A DNA stretch of 64,000 nucleotides from Pseudomonas berkeleyensis (GCF_014109765.1 NZ_CP059139.1:2732001-2796000), one strand, 5' to 3'; shown: positions 8,254 through 21,144, numbered from the stretch's first letter. Numbers and translations: made by a program. The notes: generated by a model from the letters alone, not told the origin.

Positions 8254-10137
8254 TCAGACCTTGAAGCGTCCGAGCAGGCGATCCTGCTGGCCGACTTGCT
8301 CCACCATCGAACTGCATTGACGCACCTGTTGCTCGGCGCCACCGGCCAGTTCATGGCTGATGTCGCGGATGTTGGTGGTATTGCGGTTGATCTCCTCGGT
8401 GGTGGCGCTCTGCTCCTCGGCGGCAGTGGCGATCTGCAGGTTCATGTCATTGATGCGGGTGATCGCTTCACGGATACGCCCAAGCATGTCGTTGGCCGCG
8501 CCGGCTTCCTCGGCGGTCTTGCTGGCCGTATCGCGGCTCTGCTGCATGCGGCTTTCGGCCTGGCGCACACCGCCTTGCAACTGGTCGATCATCTGGCGGA
8601 TTTCCTGGGTCGCCTGCTGCGTGCGCGAGGCCAGCGAGCGCACCTCATCGGCAACCACGGCGAAGCCACGGCCCGACTCACCAGCGCGTGCGGCTTCGAT
8701 GGCGGCGTTCAGTGCCAGCAGGTTGGTCTGCTCGGCGATGCTGGTGATCACCTGCAGGATCGACTCGATATTGTGGCTGAGCTTGGCCAGTTCGTTGATC
8801 GCATGGCTGGTGCCATCCATCTCGTCAGCCAGATGGCGGATGGCGGCGCTGGATTGCGACACCACGCGCACGCCATTCTCAGTTTCCTGGTTGGCTGCCA
8901 CAGCAGCCTGAGCAGCTGCCTGCGCATTGCGCGCCACTTCCTCGGCGGTGGAGGCCATTTCCTGCATGGCCGTGGCCAGTTGATCCAGCTCCTGCAACTG
9001 TTCCTGCAGACGGCGTGCCGCCTGCTCCGACTCGTTGGAGGTCAGCGCCGTACTCTCGCGAACCTGATGGGAGCTGCCCATCACGTCGCCGATCAGGGTC
9101 TGCAGGGTTTGCAGGAAGCGGTTGAACTCCTGCGACAGCTCGCCGATCTCGTCGTTGCTGGTGATCGCCAGTCGACGGGTCAGGTCACCTTCGCCGCTGT
9201 TGATTTCACGCAGCGAGGTATTGAGTAGGCCCAGCGGCTTGAGCAGGTGACTCATCAGCAGCCCCAGCACCACGAGGCTGATGGCCACGCCGATCACCGT
9301 GCCAATCACGGCCAGCCAGGTCAGGCGGTTGGCCTCGGCCATGACGATGCTTTCGTCCAGAACCACTCCGATGTACCAATCCATACCGCGCAGGTTCGGT
9401 AGCGGGGTGAAGGACACCAGCAGGCTTTTGCCATCGGCGTCGACCTCGTGCAGCTCCTTGACCAATGCCGGGCTCTGGCCGTTGAACAAGACGCTATAGG
9501 GCTTGCCGTTGTAGTCGGCATTGGGGTGGGAAATGATGTTGCCCGAGCGGCTGAGCAGGAAGGCATGGCCAGCGCCATTGAAATCCAGGGTGTTGACGGC
9601 ATCGGCCACCGACTGCAGGCGAATGTCGCCACCGAACACGCCGAGGAACTTGCCGGCATCGCTGATTTTTGCGACTGCCGAAATCAGGATTTCGCCCGTT
9701 GTGGAGTCGACGTAGGGCTCGGTCAGTACCGCTCGGTCAGCACCCTTGCCAAGGCCATACCAAGGGCGCTTGCGACCGTCATAGTCTGCGGCGGGTTTCC
9801 AGTCGGCGCTGTTCTTGAGGGTTTGACCGGTTGCCTCCAGCGCACCGAAGACCAGAATGAATTCATCCTTGAGCAGGGGGAGATCGAATACACGCTGGGT
9901 TTCTTCCGGGCCGTAATGGCTGTCGATGGTCTGCGACAGCGTGTCCATGAGCCGCATCTTGGCGTTCAGCCAGTTTTCGATCTGTCGGGCCAGGGCATTG
10001 CTCGACTCGGAAAGACTGGATTCGATCTGGTTACGCAGGGTGTCGCGTACCTGGTTGACCTGGGACAGCGACAGCAGGCTGGTGGTGAGAAACAGCACGG
10101 TCGCAGCGGCTATGCCGACCTTATGGGCGATTTTCAT
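8254..10137 (-). CDS. Methyl-accepting chemotaxis protein, amino-acid dCache type
   Basis: A 627-residue chemoreceptor: N-terminal membrane helix, periplasmic double Cache domain (about 35-280), second membrane helix, HAMP, and the cytoplasmic signalling hairpin with the conserved [14 protein letters not shown] tip. The membrane-distal Cache pocket has Tyr119, Arg124, Trp126, Tyr127 and Asp171. These match, with an offset of two, the amino-acid sensing motif known from PctA (Y121, R126, W128, Y129, D173). It should therefore sense free amino acids. No C-terminal CheR-tether pentapeptide is present (ends Gly-Arg-Phe-Lys-Val). Stands alone between terminator and a promoter gap. Confidence 0.93.
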   Translation of the reverse strand: MKIAHKVGIAAATVLFLTTSLLSLSQVNQVRDTLRNQIESSLSESSNALARQIENWLNAKMRLMDTLSQTIDSHYGPEETQRVFDLPLLKDEFILVFGALEATGQTLKNSADWKPAADYDGRKRPWYGLGKGADRAVLTEPYVDSTTGEILISAVAKISDAGKFLGVFGGDIRLQSVADAVNTLDFNGAGHAFLLSRSGNIISHPNADYNGKPYSVLFNGQSPALVKELHEVDADGKSLLVSFTPLPNLRGMDWYIGVVLDESIVMAEANRLTWLAVIGTVIGVAISLVVLGLLMSHLLKPLGLLNTSLREINSGEGDLTRRLAITSNDEIGELSQEFNRFLQTLQTLIGDVMGSSHQVRESTALTSNESEQAARRLQEQLQELDQLATAMQEMASTAEEVARNAQAAAQAAVAANQETENGVRVVSQSSAAIRHLADEMDGTSHAINELAKLSHNIESILQVITSIAEQTNLLALNAAIEAARAGESGRGFAVVADEVRSLASRTQQATQEIRQMIDQLQGGVRQAESRMQQSRDTASKTAEEAGAANDMLGRIREAITRINDMNLQIATAAEEQSATTEEINRNTTNIRDISHELAGGAEQQVRQCSSMVEQVGQQDRLLGRFKV

Positions 10138-10284
10138 GGGAGCTCCTACGGCAAGATGCAGGCGTCCCTGCAGTGTTGGTCGATCAGACGGGGCACATCT
10201 GTCGGCGGTTATGCTTCCGCATCAGTGATATCGGCCTATAGCGAGCGGACTTGAGAGGCTGCGGCGATGTTTGTAACGGCCGTA

Positions 10285-11181
10285 TCAAGGTAGGCCTAGC
10301 GTATGCAGGAACGCATCAACCCGTGCGGTGTAGACGGCATCCGCGCCCAGATCCTGATTGATTTCACCGTGCGAGCGATTCTCGCGCAGCACGTGAACCG
10401 TCACGCCCAGTTGTTGGGCCTTGGCCGCGTAGGCGTCGGCCTGCGGACAGGCGTCGTGGCGGCGCGTCGAGCACACCGCGAGCAGAGGGCGGGCGCCCGT
10501 TTGCAGGCGTTGCAGTGGCGACGCCTGCCGCCAGCCCGTGCGATCGTCACCGAAGGCTCGGTCATAGAGCGGCAGGTGACGGTTCTGCATGATGGCCGTC
10601 ACGTCGAAGGCAGCGCTGTCCAGGGCGATGGTGCCCAGCCAGGGATGGGCAATGGCCGAGGCCAGCTGCGGGTCGCTGTTGAGCAGGGCCACCAGGTGGG
10701 CACCCGCGGAATGCCCCATCAGCAGCGTGCGCGTGGCGTCGCCGCCCCAGCCAGGGGCCGCGCGCTGAACGACGGCGAGCGCTTGGGCCACGTCGCCGGC
10801 CTGCGCCAGCGGATCGGCCTCGGGCAGCAGCCGGTAGTTGCTCGAAACCAGGATGTAGCCCTGGCTTAGCCAGTGGCGGGCCTTGTTCTCGATCACCGCG
10901 TCGCGGGCCTTGTCGCCGGTGTACCAGCCACCACCGTGCACCATGAACAGGATCGGGGCAGCTTGCGCCGCGGGCGGCAGGTAGACGTCGAAACGCTGTC
11001 GCGGGTGGGTGCCGTAGGCCTGGTCTCTGAGGATGCGGCTGCCGGCTGGCAGTTCGCTCAGCAGGCGTTGTTCGCTGCGGGTTTCGCGGCGTTCCTGCAG
11101 TTTCTCGCGCAGCGTGCTGGCTGCACTGAGTTGAGGCAGGCACAGCAGGGCGGCGACAAGCAGCGTTAGAGAACGGGGCAT
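10285..11181 (-). CDS. Secreted alpha/beta-hydrolase (esterase/lipase, HSL-like)
   Basis: The 298-residue enzyme has a signal peptide (Leu/Ala-rich, ending Leu-Ser-Ala-Ala), the oxyanion motif HGGG at 82-85 and the nucleophile elbow GHSAG at 156-160 (Ser158). A catalytic His is likely in Ser-His-Gly-Glu-Ile near the C-terminus. This is the carboxylesterase/feruloyl-esterase-like BD-FAE type. The start at 11181 has GGAGG 8 nt upstream on the minus strand; the in-frame ATG at 11202 lies before that site. It lies 48 nt downstream of the RlmN-like gene on the same strand and may share its transcript. Natural substrate unknown. Confidence 0.88.
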   Translation of the reverse strand: MPRSLTLLVAALLCLPQLSAASTLREKLQERRETRSEQRLLSELPAGSRILRDQAYGTHPRQRFDVYLPPAAQAAPILFMVHGGGWYTGDKARDAVIENKARHWLSQGYILVSSNYRLLPEADPLAQAGDVAQALAVVQRAAPGWGGDATRTLLMGHSAGAHLVALLNSDPQLASAIAHPWLGTIALDSAAFDVTAIMQNRHLPLYDRAFGDDRTGWRQASPLQRLQTGARPLLAVCSTRRHDACPQADAYAAKAQQLGVTVHVLRENRSHGEINQDLGADAVYTARVDAFLHTLGLP

Positions 11182-11229
11182 GAAACGATCCTCCGGGTGC
11201 ACCAGTCGTTATGCCGGTGCGGGTAGCCA

Positions 11230-12261
11230 TCAGCGTCCCAGGTTGCGCACCTTGATCAGGTCGGTTGCGCGTGCACGCAGTTGCCCGCAGCCGCCATCGA
11301 CATCCTGGCCTGCCGAGTTGCGCACCTTGGTCAGTACGCCACGGCTGTGCAAGTAGCGCACCATCTCGACGATGCGCTCGCCATCCGGGCGCTGGTAGTC
11401 GTCTGCTTCCAGGCTGTTGTAGGGGATCAGGTTGAGCACGGCGAACTTGCCCTTGAACAGGCGCAGGATGTTGTCCATCTCTTCCTGGCTGTCGTTGATG
11501 CCCTTGAGCAGCGTCCACTGGTACTGGATCGGGTAGTCGATGGTGCGGGCGTAGGCCTCGCCGAGCGCCACCAGCTCTTCGGGATCGATGCGTGGCGCCT
11601 TGGGCAGCAGACGCTGGCGCAGTTCGGCGTTGGTGGTGTGCAGCGACAGCGCCAGGGCAGGGCGCACACGCTGCTTGGGCAGGCGTTCGAACACCCGTGG
11701 GTCGCCAACGGTGGAGAACACCAGATTGCGCTGGCCGATACCACCCTCGGTGCCGAGCAGGTCGATGGCCTCGAGCACGTTGTCGAGGTTGTGCGCCGGC
11801 TCGCCCATGCCCATGAACACCACTTTCTTCACCGGGCGAAAGCGTCGGCCCAGGGCAACCTGAGCGACCATCTCCGCGCTGCTGAGCTGGCGTAGCAGGC
11901 CGCTCTTGCCGGTCATGCAGAATACGCAGGCGACCGCACAGCCCACCTGGCTGGAGATGCACAGGCCATCGCGCGGCAGCAGCACGCTTTCCACCATCTG
12001 CTTGTCGGCCAGCTCCACCAGCAGGCGCGCCGAGCCATCGGCGCCAGGGTGCTCGGAGCGTAGCCGGGCCAAACCGTCGAGATCTGCGGCCAGCGCCGGC
12101 AGCGCCTCACGTACCGTCAGGGGCAGGAAGTTCTCGGTCTTCTGGTGCTTGGTGCCGGTGTCCAGCGCCTTGCCTTGCAGCCAGGCACGGGTGATGCGCC
12201 CGATATGCTGGGGTTTGGCGCCGAGGGCGGCGAGGCGTTGGTTGAGTTCGGAGAGTTGCAT
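11230..12261 (-). CDS. RlmN-family radical SAM RNA methyltransferase (paralogue)
   Basis: This 343-residue protein has the radical SAM cluster motif C108-X3-C112-X2-C115 (GCAVACVFC) and both extra cysteines needed for the RlmN methyl-transfer mechanism: Cys101 (Gly-Leu-Cys-Ile-Ser-Ser) and Cys325 (Gly-Gly-Cys-Gly-Gln-Leu). The SAM-binding Gly-Met-Gly-Glu-Pro motif is also present. It should methylate C2 of an adenine in RNA. Pseudomonads carry the housekeeping rlmN in the hisS/ndk/pilF region, so this copy is probably a second member; its RNA target is uncertain. The sequence diverges from typical RlmN in the N-terminal RNA-binding domain. Confidence 0.87.
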   Translation of the reverse strand: MQLSELNQRLAALGAKPQHIGRITRAWLQGKALDTGTKHQKTENFLPLTVREALPALAADLDGLARLRSEHPGADGSARLLVELADKQMVESVLLPRDGLCISSQVGCAVACVFCMTGKSGLLRQLSSAEMVAQVALGRRFRPVKKVVFMGMGEPAHNLDNVLEAIDLLGTEGGIGQRNLVFSTVGDPRVFERLPKQRVRPALALSLHTTNAELRQRLLPKAPRIDPEELVALGEAYARTIDYPIQYQWTLLKGINDSQEEMDNILRLFKGKFAVLNLIPYNSLEADDYQRPDGERIVEMVRYLHSRGVLTKVRNSAGQDVDGGCGQLRARATDLIKVRNLGR

Positions 12262-12306
12262 GGGGCGCGCATGCTACCACCGCCGCGCGCCCATGCGTAG
12301 GGCGTC

Positions 12307-14046
12307 TCAGCGTGCCGCGAGAAACTGGCCGAAACCGCGTTGCTGGCCCAGCTCCGGGGCGATGCGCTCTTCGTCCACGGCCAGTCGTCCATTGATCAGC
12401 ACGTGGCTGACGCAGCCTGGATTGCGGCAGACCATACGCTGGATGCCGAAGCCCTGCATCTCGTCCCAGTTCTCCCGTTCCAGGTTCTGCTTCAGGCCGG
12501 CGGGGTCGATCAGCACCAGATCGGCGCGGTCACCCTGGCGAATGTAGCCCGCGTCGATACCGAGCCAGTCGGCCTGCTCGCCCGTAAGGCGATGTACGGC
12601 GTGTTCCAGGCTCATCACTGGCTGGTTCTCGTCATGGCTGTCCTTGACCAGCTTGAGAAAGCGCAGTGGCAGGTTATAGAAGGCCATGTTGCGGATATGC
12701 GCACCGGCATCGGAGAAGGTGATCAGCGTGTGCGGGCTGCGCACCATCTGCCGCAGCTTGTCCAGGCGGTGGTTGCCTATCACGGTGAACCAGCGCAGCT
12801 CCCGGCCGTATTGCACGACCATGTCGAGAAACAGATCGACCACATGCAGGCCACGCTCGCGCGCCACTTCGGCGAAGTTGCGCCCGACCAGCGAGGCATC
12901 CGGACAGCCAAGGATCACCGCGTCACCAAAATCGCGCTGCCAGACGCGCGGCGACAGTTTGTCGGCGTAGTACTTGCGGAAGGTGCGACGGTACTGCTCG
13001 TTCTGCAGCAGCATATTGCGCTCGATATGATCCTTGACGTCGAGCGCCATCTCGCCAGCGCCGAACTCTTCGAACAGGACGATATCCATGCCGTCGGCAT
13101 AAATGGCGAAGGGCGTGGGCAACAACTGCCAGCGGAAGTCACCGCCAAGACGATTGGTCAGCCAGGCGGAGAGGCGTGCGAGCAGCGCCAGGCTGCGGTT
13201 GCCCTTGAGGTCGAGCAGGGAGATCAGCGTGGTCTTCAGTGGTTTGCGCAGCAGGCCGATGGCTTCACTGATGTATTGGGTGATCTGCAGCGGATTGGCG
13301 GCATTCGGCGCGCCCTGGTGCACGCGCCCGCGCTGGCGTAGCAGGCGGTTGAGGCGGCGCACCTCGCGCCAGCGTGCATAGGTACTGGGCAGGCTCTTCG
13401 ACCATTCGCGGTCGCCATCGAGCTTGTCCCACTTCAGGCACATGGTGGACAGCCCGAGGAAGCCGTAATCCAGTGCCTCTGTGAGCAGCGCCTCCATACG
13501 CTGCATCTCGCTCTCGCTAGGTACTACCTGGCGGTCGGTGGCGCGGTGCAGGCCCATCACCGCCACACGCATGTCACTGTGGCCGAGAAAACTGATCAGG
13601 TTAGGTCCCAGTGGGTGTTGGTCGACGAACTCACGCCACTGCCGCGGGCCGTTCCAGGTCTTGCGTTCACGCAGGATCGGCAGAACCTTCTCGCGCGGCA
13701 CGGTTTCCACGCGAGTGAAGATGTCTGATGCATCCTCGGCCTCGCTGCACACCATGCTCAGCGAACAACTGCCTACCAGCACCGTGGTCACACCGTGGCG
13801 CACCGACTCGCTGAGGCTGGGGGCGACCATCAGTTCGGCGTCGTAATGCGTGTGGGTGTCGAGAAAGCCGGGGGTGATCCACTTGCCCTGGGCGTCGATG
13901 ACCCGTTCGGCCAGGCTCGCGTCGAGTGGCTCGGCGCTGACCAGGGCGATACGACCGTCCTTAATCGCCAGGCTACGGATGGCGGAGGGGGCTGGGCTGC
14001 CGTCGAAATAGCGGCCGCTCTGGATGATCAGGTCGTACTGGTGCAT
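12307..14046 (-). CDS. N-acyl-D-amino-acid deacylase / D-aminoacylase family amidohydrolase
   Basis: A 579-residue amidohydrolase-superfamily enzyme. The N-terminal beta-sandwich leads into the metal-binding motif Pro-Gly-Phe-Leu-Asp-Thr-His-Thr-His-Tyr-Asp, and a second metal motif Ser-Asp-Ala-Gly-Ala-His stands in the C-terminal third. The typical closing segment Gly-Asp-Arg-Ala-Asp-Leu-Val-Leu-Ile-Asp follows. It should hydrolyse N-acyl-D-amino acids or related amides in the cytoplasm. It is transcribed divergently from an AraC-type regulator, the probable controller. Confidence 0.88.
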   Translation of the reverse strand: MHQYDLIIQSGRYFDGSPAPSAIRSLAIKDGRIALVSAEPLDASLAERVIDAQGKWITPGFLDTHTHYDAELMVAPSLSESVRHGVTTVLVGSCSLSMVCSEAEDASDIFTRVETVPREKVLPILRERKTWNGPRQWREFVDQHPLGPNLISFLGHSDMRVAVMGLHRATDRQVVPSESEMQRMEALLTEALDYGFLGLSTMCLKWDKLDGDREWSKSLPSTYARWREVRRLNRLLRQRGRVHQGAPNAANPLQITQYISEAIGLLRKPLKTTLISLLDLKGNRSLALLARLSAWLTNRLGGDFRWQLLPTPFAIYADGMDIVLFEEFGAGEMALDVKDHIERNMLLQNEQYRRTFRKYYADKLSPRVWQRDFGDAVILGCPDASLVGRNFAEVARERGLHVVDLFLDMVVQYGRELRWFTVIGNHRLDKLRQMVRSPHTLITFSDAGAHIRNMAFYNLPLRFLKLVKDSHDENQPVMSLEHAVHRLTGEQADWLGIDAGYIRQGDRADLVLIDPAGLKQNLERENWDEMQGFGIQRMVCRNPGCVSHVLINGRLAVDEERIAPELGQQRGFGQFLAAR

Positions 14047-14073
14047 AGAGGGGGTCTCGACTCTTGTTGTTGT

Positions 14074-14133
14074 GATGCCAGAGTAGGAGTCTTATGGGAG
14101 TAAAACTTGTCATTACACGACAGTGTTGGCATC
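14074..14133. promoter_or_regulatory. Paired inverted half-sites between amidohydrolase and AraC genes
   Basis: GATGCCA (14074-14080) and TGGCATC (14127-14133) are exact inverted 7-mers separated by 46 bp within the divergent promoter gap. They could be operator half-sites for the adjacent regulator. The wide spacing makes this tentative. Confidence 0.3.
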
Positions 14134-14151
14134 TTCCGCTGACCTGTCTGG

Positions 14152-15165
14152 ATGCCCGCCATGTCCGTTCGTTATGAAGTGCGCAGCGCCGCCCTGACTG
14201 GCCTGGCGGCCGAGGTGGCAGGCCTGGGCGGTGACCTGTCGGCACTGCTGGTGCGTTCGGCGATGAAGCCCACGGCCTTGGACGATGGCGATGAGCTGAT
14301 TCAGATCGAGCAGTTGATCCGCCTGCTGAACGAGGCCTCGATCCATTTGCAATGCCCCGACCTGGGCTTGCGCGTGGCCAGTCACCAGGGGCTGGACATG
14401 CTCGGGCTGCTCGGCCGCCTGTTGGTGCGTGAGCCGGATCTGTACGCGGCTTTCACTGCTGCGCAGCGTTATCTGGCCTTGCACAACAAGGCTGAGCACT
14501 GGCAGTTGTTGCCGCTGGAAGATCGCATTCAGGTACGGCGGATCGAGCACTTCTTTGCCGTGGAGGAGGCTCAACAGTATCGGGAGATGTCCATCGCGGC
14601 CTACGCGCAGCTGGTGCGAGCGATAGGCGGGGCCGATCTGCGCCCGCTACGCGTGGAGTTCAGCCACAGCCCGGTGGCGCCGCGTGCTCGTTATCGCCAG
14701 CACCTTGGCTGCGAGGTGCTGTTCGATCAGGAATACGATTGCCTAGTGTACGACGCCAGTATCCTGCGACGGCCAGTGCTGGCCATGCCCCGTGACGATG
14801 CGCAACGCCTTGATGACTTGCTGCGCGAGCGCCTGGGCAGCCTGCAGGACAGCCTGGAACTGCAAGTGCGCAGTCTGATCGTGCAGACTCTCGGCATGCG
14901 CCAGCATTCGCTCGGGCATATCGCCGAATTACTCGACCTGCATCCGCGCGCGCTGCAGCGACGTCTGCTGAGCGAAGGCCTGTGCTTCAAGCAACTCGTT
15001 CACCAAGTGAAAATGGACACTGCCGGCTGGCAGGTGCAGGCCTCGAACATGCCGTTGACGCTATTGGCCGATGTGCTGGGTTATGCCGACCAGGCCGCGT
15101 TCAGCAAAGCCTTCCGCAATCATTTCGGCCAGTCGCCATCGAGCTGGCGCAAGGCGCATCGCTAG
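14152..15165 (+). CDS. AraC-family regulator with arabinose-binding-type N-domain (OruR-like)
   Basis: The 337-residue protein has the large N-terminal Arabinose_bd domain seen in OruR/ArgR-like AraC regulators (Leu-Asp-Met-Leu-Gly-Leu-Leu-Gly region) and a C-terminal AraC DNA-binding domain with Leu-Ala-Asp-Val-Leu-Gly-Tyr-Ala-Asp-Gln-Ala-Ala-Phe-Ser. ATG codons at 14152 and 14161 are both possible; neither has a strong ribosome site. It is divergent from the D-aminoacylase gene and overlaps the convergent DUF5924 gene by 4 nt. Likely role: activation of the amidohydrolase gene in response to its substrate or product. Confidence 0.88.
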   Translation: MPAMSVRYEVRSAALTGLAAEVAGLGGDLSALLVRSAMKPTALDDGDELIQIEQLIRLLNEASIHLQCPDLGLRVASHQGLDMLGLLGRLLVREPDLYAAFTAAQRYLALHNKAEHWQLLPLEDRIQVRRIEHFFAVEEAQQYREMSIAAYAQLVRAIGGADLRPLRVEFSHSPVAPRARYRQHLGCEVLFDQEYDCLVYDASILRRPVLAMPRDDAQRLDDLLRERLGSLQDSLELQVRSLIVQTLGMRQHSLGHIAELLDLHPRALQRRLLSEGLCFKQLVHQVKMDTAGWQVQASNMPLTLLADVLGYADQAAFSKAFRNHFGQSPSSWRKAHR

Positions 15166-16208
15166 AAGGGCGGTGAGGTTGCCTCACGGGATGGACTGGA
15201 AACGACCTCGAAGCGCAGCACACCAATCATCTGTCCGGCCTCGGTACGCACCTGCACCTGCCAGTCGCCAAGCGGATCTGCCGGAAAGCGTAGCTTGTGC
15301 GTCCAGGCGCGATAACCCTGTTTGCGTCCGCCGTGGATATCCAGAGCGATACGGTCGACTTCTTGGCCATTGTGCTGCCACACGTGGTAGATGCGTTCGT
15401 TGAGGCCGCGCGGGGCGTTGATCGAGGTGTAGGCGTAGAGCCCGTCGTCGCGCAGTTGATCCAGCGTGATCAGCTCCAGGCTTTCGCCTGGCATACGCTG
15501 CGCGCCATCGAAACGATCGGTGATCGCCACTTCGGTCAGCCACAGCGTCGCTGGTGGTACCCAGACCCTGGCCATCCAGCCTGCGCCGGCCATGGCCAGC
15601 GGCAGGATCGCCAGCAGCAGGATACGGCGCCAGCCAGCAAAACCGATCAGACCCGGCAGGCTCGGCAGCGCCAGCACCGTGGCCACCGCCAGTGCGATGC
15701 GATAACTCTGCGTCGTGGTCATGTGGAAGATGATCGGCAGCGCCGTGAGCGTCACGGCGAACAGCGCCAGGCTGTGAAGGATCAGTAGCAGCCAGCGGCG
15801 CGGCGCCAGCCAGCGGTAGTAAATGGGGTCGGTAATAGACGCCAGCGCGGCGAGCGCCAGCAGGCCGCTGAACAGCAGTTGCCCGCTGTTCCAGGTGGTG
15901 GTGATGAAAAAGAACGGCAGAACGAAGAACAGGCTTTCCTGATGGATCATCTGCGTCGCGTAACGCAACAAGGGTAACGGCAGCTCGAAGCCAAAGCGCC
16001 GGGCAATGCGCTCGCGCAACAGGTTCTCCAGGATCAGCCAGATCCAGCTGACCAGCAGTACCACACCCAGCACCTTGGCCAGGTGCGCCTGGCGGTCTAC
16101 CAGCAGGAAGCTGGCCACACCCGAGCAGAAGCCGAACAGGGCGACCAGACCTGGGTAGCGGCGCAGCAGGGCGAGCAGAGTGGGGATGCGGTCGAGCAGG
16201 GCTTTCAT
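15162..16208 (-). CDS. Membrane protein with DUF5924 and DUF2914 domains
   Basis: A 348-residue protein. Residues 1-240 carry several hydrophobic segments (DUF5924 type); the last 100 residues form a soluble DUF2914 domain with Tyr-His-Val-Trp-Gln-His-Asn-Gly and Gly-Asp-Trp-Gln-Val-Gln-Val. The DUF2914 domain is likely periplasmic. Function unknown. The 3' end overlaps the convergent AraC gene by 4 nt. Confidence 0.8.
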   Translation of the reverse strand: MKALLDRIPTLLALLRRYPGLVALFGFCSGVASFLLVDRQAHLAKVLGVVLLVSWIWLILENLLRERIARRFGFELPLPLLRYATQMIHQESLFFVLPFFFITTTWNSGQLLFSGLLALAALASITDPIYYRWLAPRRWLLLILHSLALFAVTLTALPIIFHMTTTQSYRIALAVATVLALPSLPGLIGFAGWRRILLLAILPLAMAGAGWMARVWVPPATLWLTEVAITDRFDGAQRMPGESLELITLDQLRDDGLYAYTSINAPRGLNERIYHVWQHNGQEVDRIALDIHGGRKQGYRAWTHKLRFPADPLGDWQVQVRTEAGQMIGVLRFEVVSSPSREATSPPF

Positions 16209-16347
16209 GGCGGCAGTGCAGTGTGGTGATGGGCGCGCATCCTAGGTAGCCCGAGCCTCGGGCGCAAGCGAGTCGTCAGCTGCGCTGGCGATGCCGCGCC
16301 GCTTGCGGCAATATTGCGCCCCCGTTTCACCACCGAGTCCGAAAACG

Positions 16348-16641
16348 ATGAAATTCATCCATCAACGCGAACACCTGGAAGAGGGCGATCTGGTGGTCAT
16401 CCAGTGTTCGCAACCCTGCAATATTCGCCTGATGAACGACGCCAATTTCCGCGCGTTCCGAAATCGCGGTCGGCACAGTTACCACGGCGGTGCCTTCATC
16501 AAGTTTCCGGCGAAGATCCGCGTGCCCTCTGGTGGCTTCTGGAACATCACGCTGGATACCGTGAGCCGTCGTGCCGTCAGCGTGACGCGCAAGCCGCAGA
16601 TGGAATACAGCATCAAGATCGTGCGCCGCCCCGGAGCCTGA
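16348..16641 (+). CDS. DUF1883 domain protein
   Basis: A 97-residue soluble protein that is one DUF1883 domain (Met-Lys-Phe-Ile-His-Gln-Arg-Glu-His-Leu-Glu-Glu-Gly-Asp...Asn-Ile-Arg-Leu-Met). In other bacteria the domain is found alone or fused to TIR or other domains; its role is unknown. ATG 16348 was chosen because the 19 in-frame codons before it lack conservation and the family begins with Met-Lys-Phe. Confidence 0.82.
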   Translation: MKFIHQREHLEEGDLVVIQCSQPCNIRLMNDANFRAFRNRGRHSYHGGAFIKFPAKIRVPSGGFWNITLDTVSRRAVSVTRKPQMEYSIKIVRRPGA

Positions 16642-16723
16642 TCGTAGACGTCGAAGAAAAAAGCTAAACGCTGACAGCCTGCCTGCGGTCACAACTCGTG
16701 AACCTCGCAAAAGGAGAGTCGGC

Positions 16724-16810
16724 ATGCTGAAGTTTCTAGGCGGTACAGTCGGTATCATTTTCATCATCGGCCTGATCGTGGTTATCGGCCTGCTGAAACT
16801 GATCTTCTAG
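16724..16810 (+). CDS. 28-residue membrane peptide
   Basis: ATG at 16724 follows AAAAGGAGA (16709-16717), an excellent ribosome site. The 28 residues begin Met-Leu-Lys-Phe-Leu-Gly-Gly-Thr-Val and then form one long hydrophobic helix rich in Ile, Val and Leu with a Lys near the end. A strong terminator starts 10 nt after the stop, closing a short transcript. It may belong to the class of tiny single-span regulatory or toxic membrane peptides; no antisense RNA is obvious. Confidence 0.6.
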   Translation: MLKFLGGTVGIIFIIGLIVVIGLLKLIF

Positions 16811-16819
16811 GCATGAAAA

Positions 16820-16842
16820 AGCCCCGCTATCGGTAGCGGGGC
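16820..16842. terminator. Terminator between small peptide gene and osmE
   Basis: AGCCCCGCTA-TCG-GTAGCGGGGCT is preceded by an A-run (good T-run on the minus strand). It can serve osmE on the minus strand and, less well, the small peptide gene. Confidence 0.8.
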
Positions 16843-16851
16843 TGCGTTGAT

Positions 16852-17184
16852 TCAGAGCCGTCGCTGGTTTTCTTGATGCTGGGCGCAACTCATGAAGCCT
16901 TTGCTGTCGACACGGCCGTTGACGTCGAAATTCACGTAGTAGGGCTGTTCCACTCCGTCGACATTGAGCACGTAGTTGTTGCAGGTGCCGCCAGTGACGT
17001 TGTTCCGTACTTCCGAAGAGGGTGGGCCACCGAGGGTTCGTACCTGATCCTGAGTCATGCCGTGGTCGACTTGCTTGACCAGGGGCTCATTGTGAAAGGT
17101 CACGTAATCGGTCGGGTTCTCGAAGGTCGAGCAACCGCTGATCGTGGCCGCTACGGCCAGTACTGCAAGGCTGTGCTTGTACAT
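16852..17184 (-). CDS. osmE: Osmotically inducible lipoprotein OsmE
   Basis: A 110-residue lipoprotein of the SmpA/OmlA fold. The lipobox Thr-Ile-Ser-Gly-Cys ends the signal peptide. The mature part has OsmE signatures: His-Gly-Met-Thr-Gln-Asp-Gln-Val, Gly-Gly-Pro-Pro-Ser-Ser-Glu-Val, Gly-Thr-Cys-Asn-Asn-Tyr and a C-terminal Met-Ser-Cys, so the two cysteines probably form a disulfide. Start at 17184 gives a normal signal peptide; the upstream ATG at 17241 does not. It should be anchored in the outer membrane facing the periplasm. OsmE is induced by osmotic stress in E. coli; no promoter motif was identified here. Confidence 0.88.
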   Translation of the reverse strand: MYKHSLAVLAVAATISGCSTFENPTDYVTFHNEPLVKQVDHGMTQDQVRTLGGPPSSEVRNNVTGGTCNNYVLNVDGVEQPYYVNFDVNGRVDSKGFMSCAQHQENQRRL

Positions 17185-17320
17185 GTCGTCGCTCCGTCGA
17201 ATGAGCCGAAATGGCTCGACATGGATTGGAGCGCGTCTCATGCGTGGGAGTTCGCTTTTCTCGATGATCGGCTCTGCTCGTTGCCTGTTCGCCGCTATAC
17301 CTGACCTTACCCTGTAAATG

Positions 17321-17348
17321 AAGAGAGCCCGCTATTGCGGGCTCTTTT
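17321..17348. terminator. Terminator downstream of metH
   Basis: GAGCCCGC-TATT-GCGGGCTC with flanking A/T pairs lies 4 nt after the metH stop codon. A-run on one side and T-run on the other allow use in both directions. Confidence 0.9.
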
Positions 17349-17351
17349 GCA

Positions 17352-21062
<3,711 letters not shown>

Positions 21063-21099
21063 GAGAACTACCTGAGCAAAGCGGAAACAAAGGTGCGCG

Positions 21100-21105
21100 A
21101 TGATA
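21100..21105 (-). promoter_or_regulatory. Putative metH -10 element
   Basis: TATCAT on the minus strand, 38 nt upstream of the metH start. No good -35 hexamer lies at the proper distance, which fits an activator-dependent promoter with the MetR box 40-57 bp further upstream. Confidence 0.4.
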
Positions 21106-21144
21106 GCAAAGCTGCAGGGGTCTGGAGCGTCTCGGGGATTCCCA

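Noticed and set aside
10562..11962. 466-codon minus-strand ORF spanning esterase and RlmN genes
   Set aside because: Out-of-frame with both real genes; Arg/Pro/Gln-rich, typical of a shadow.
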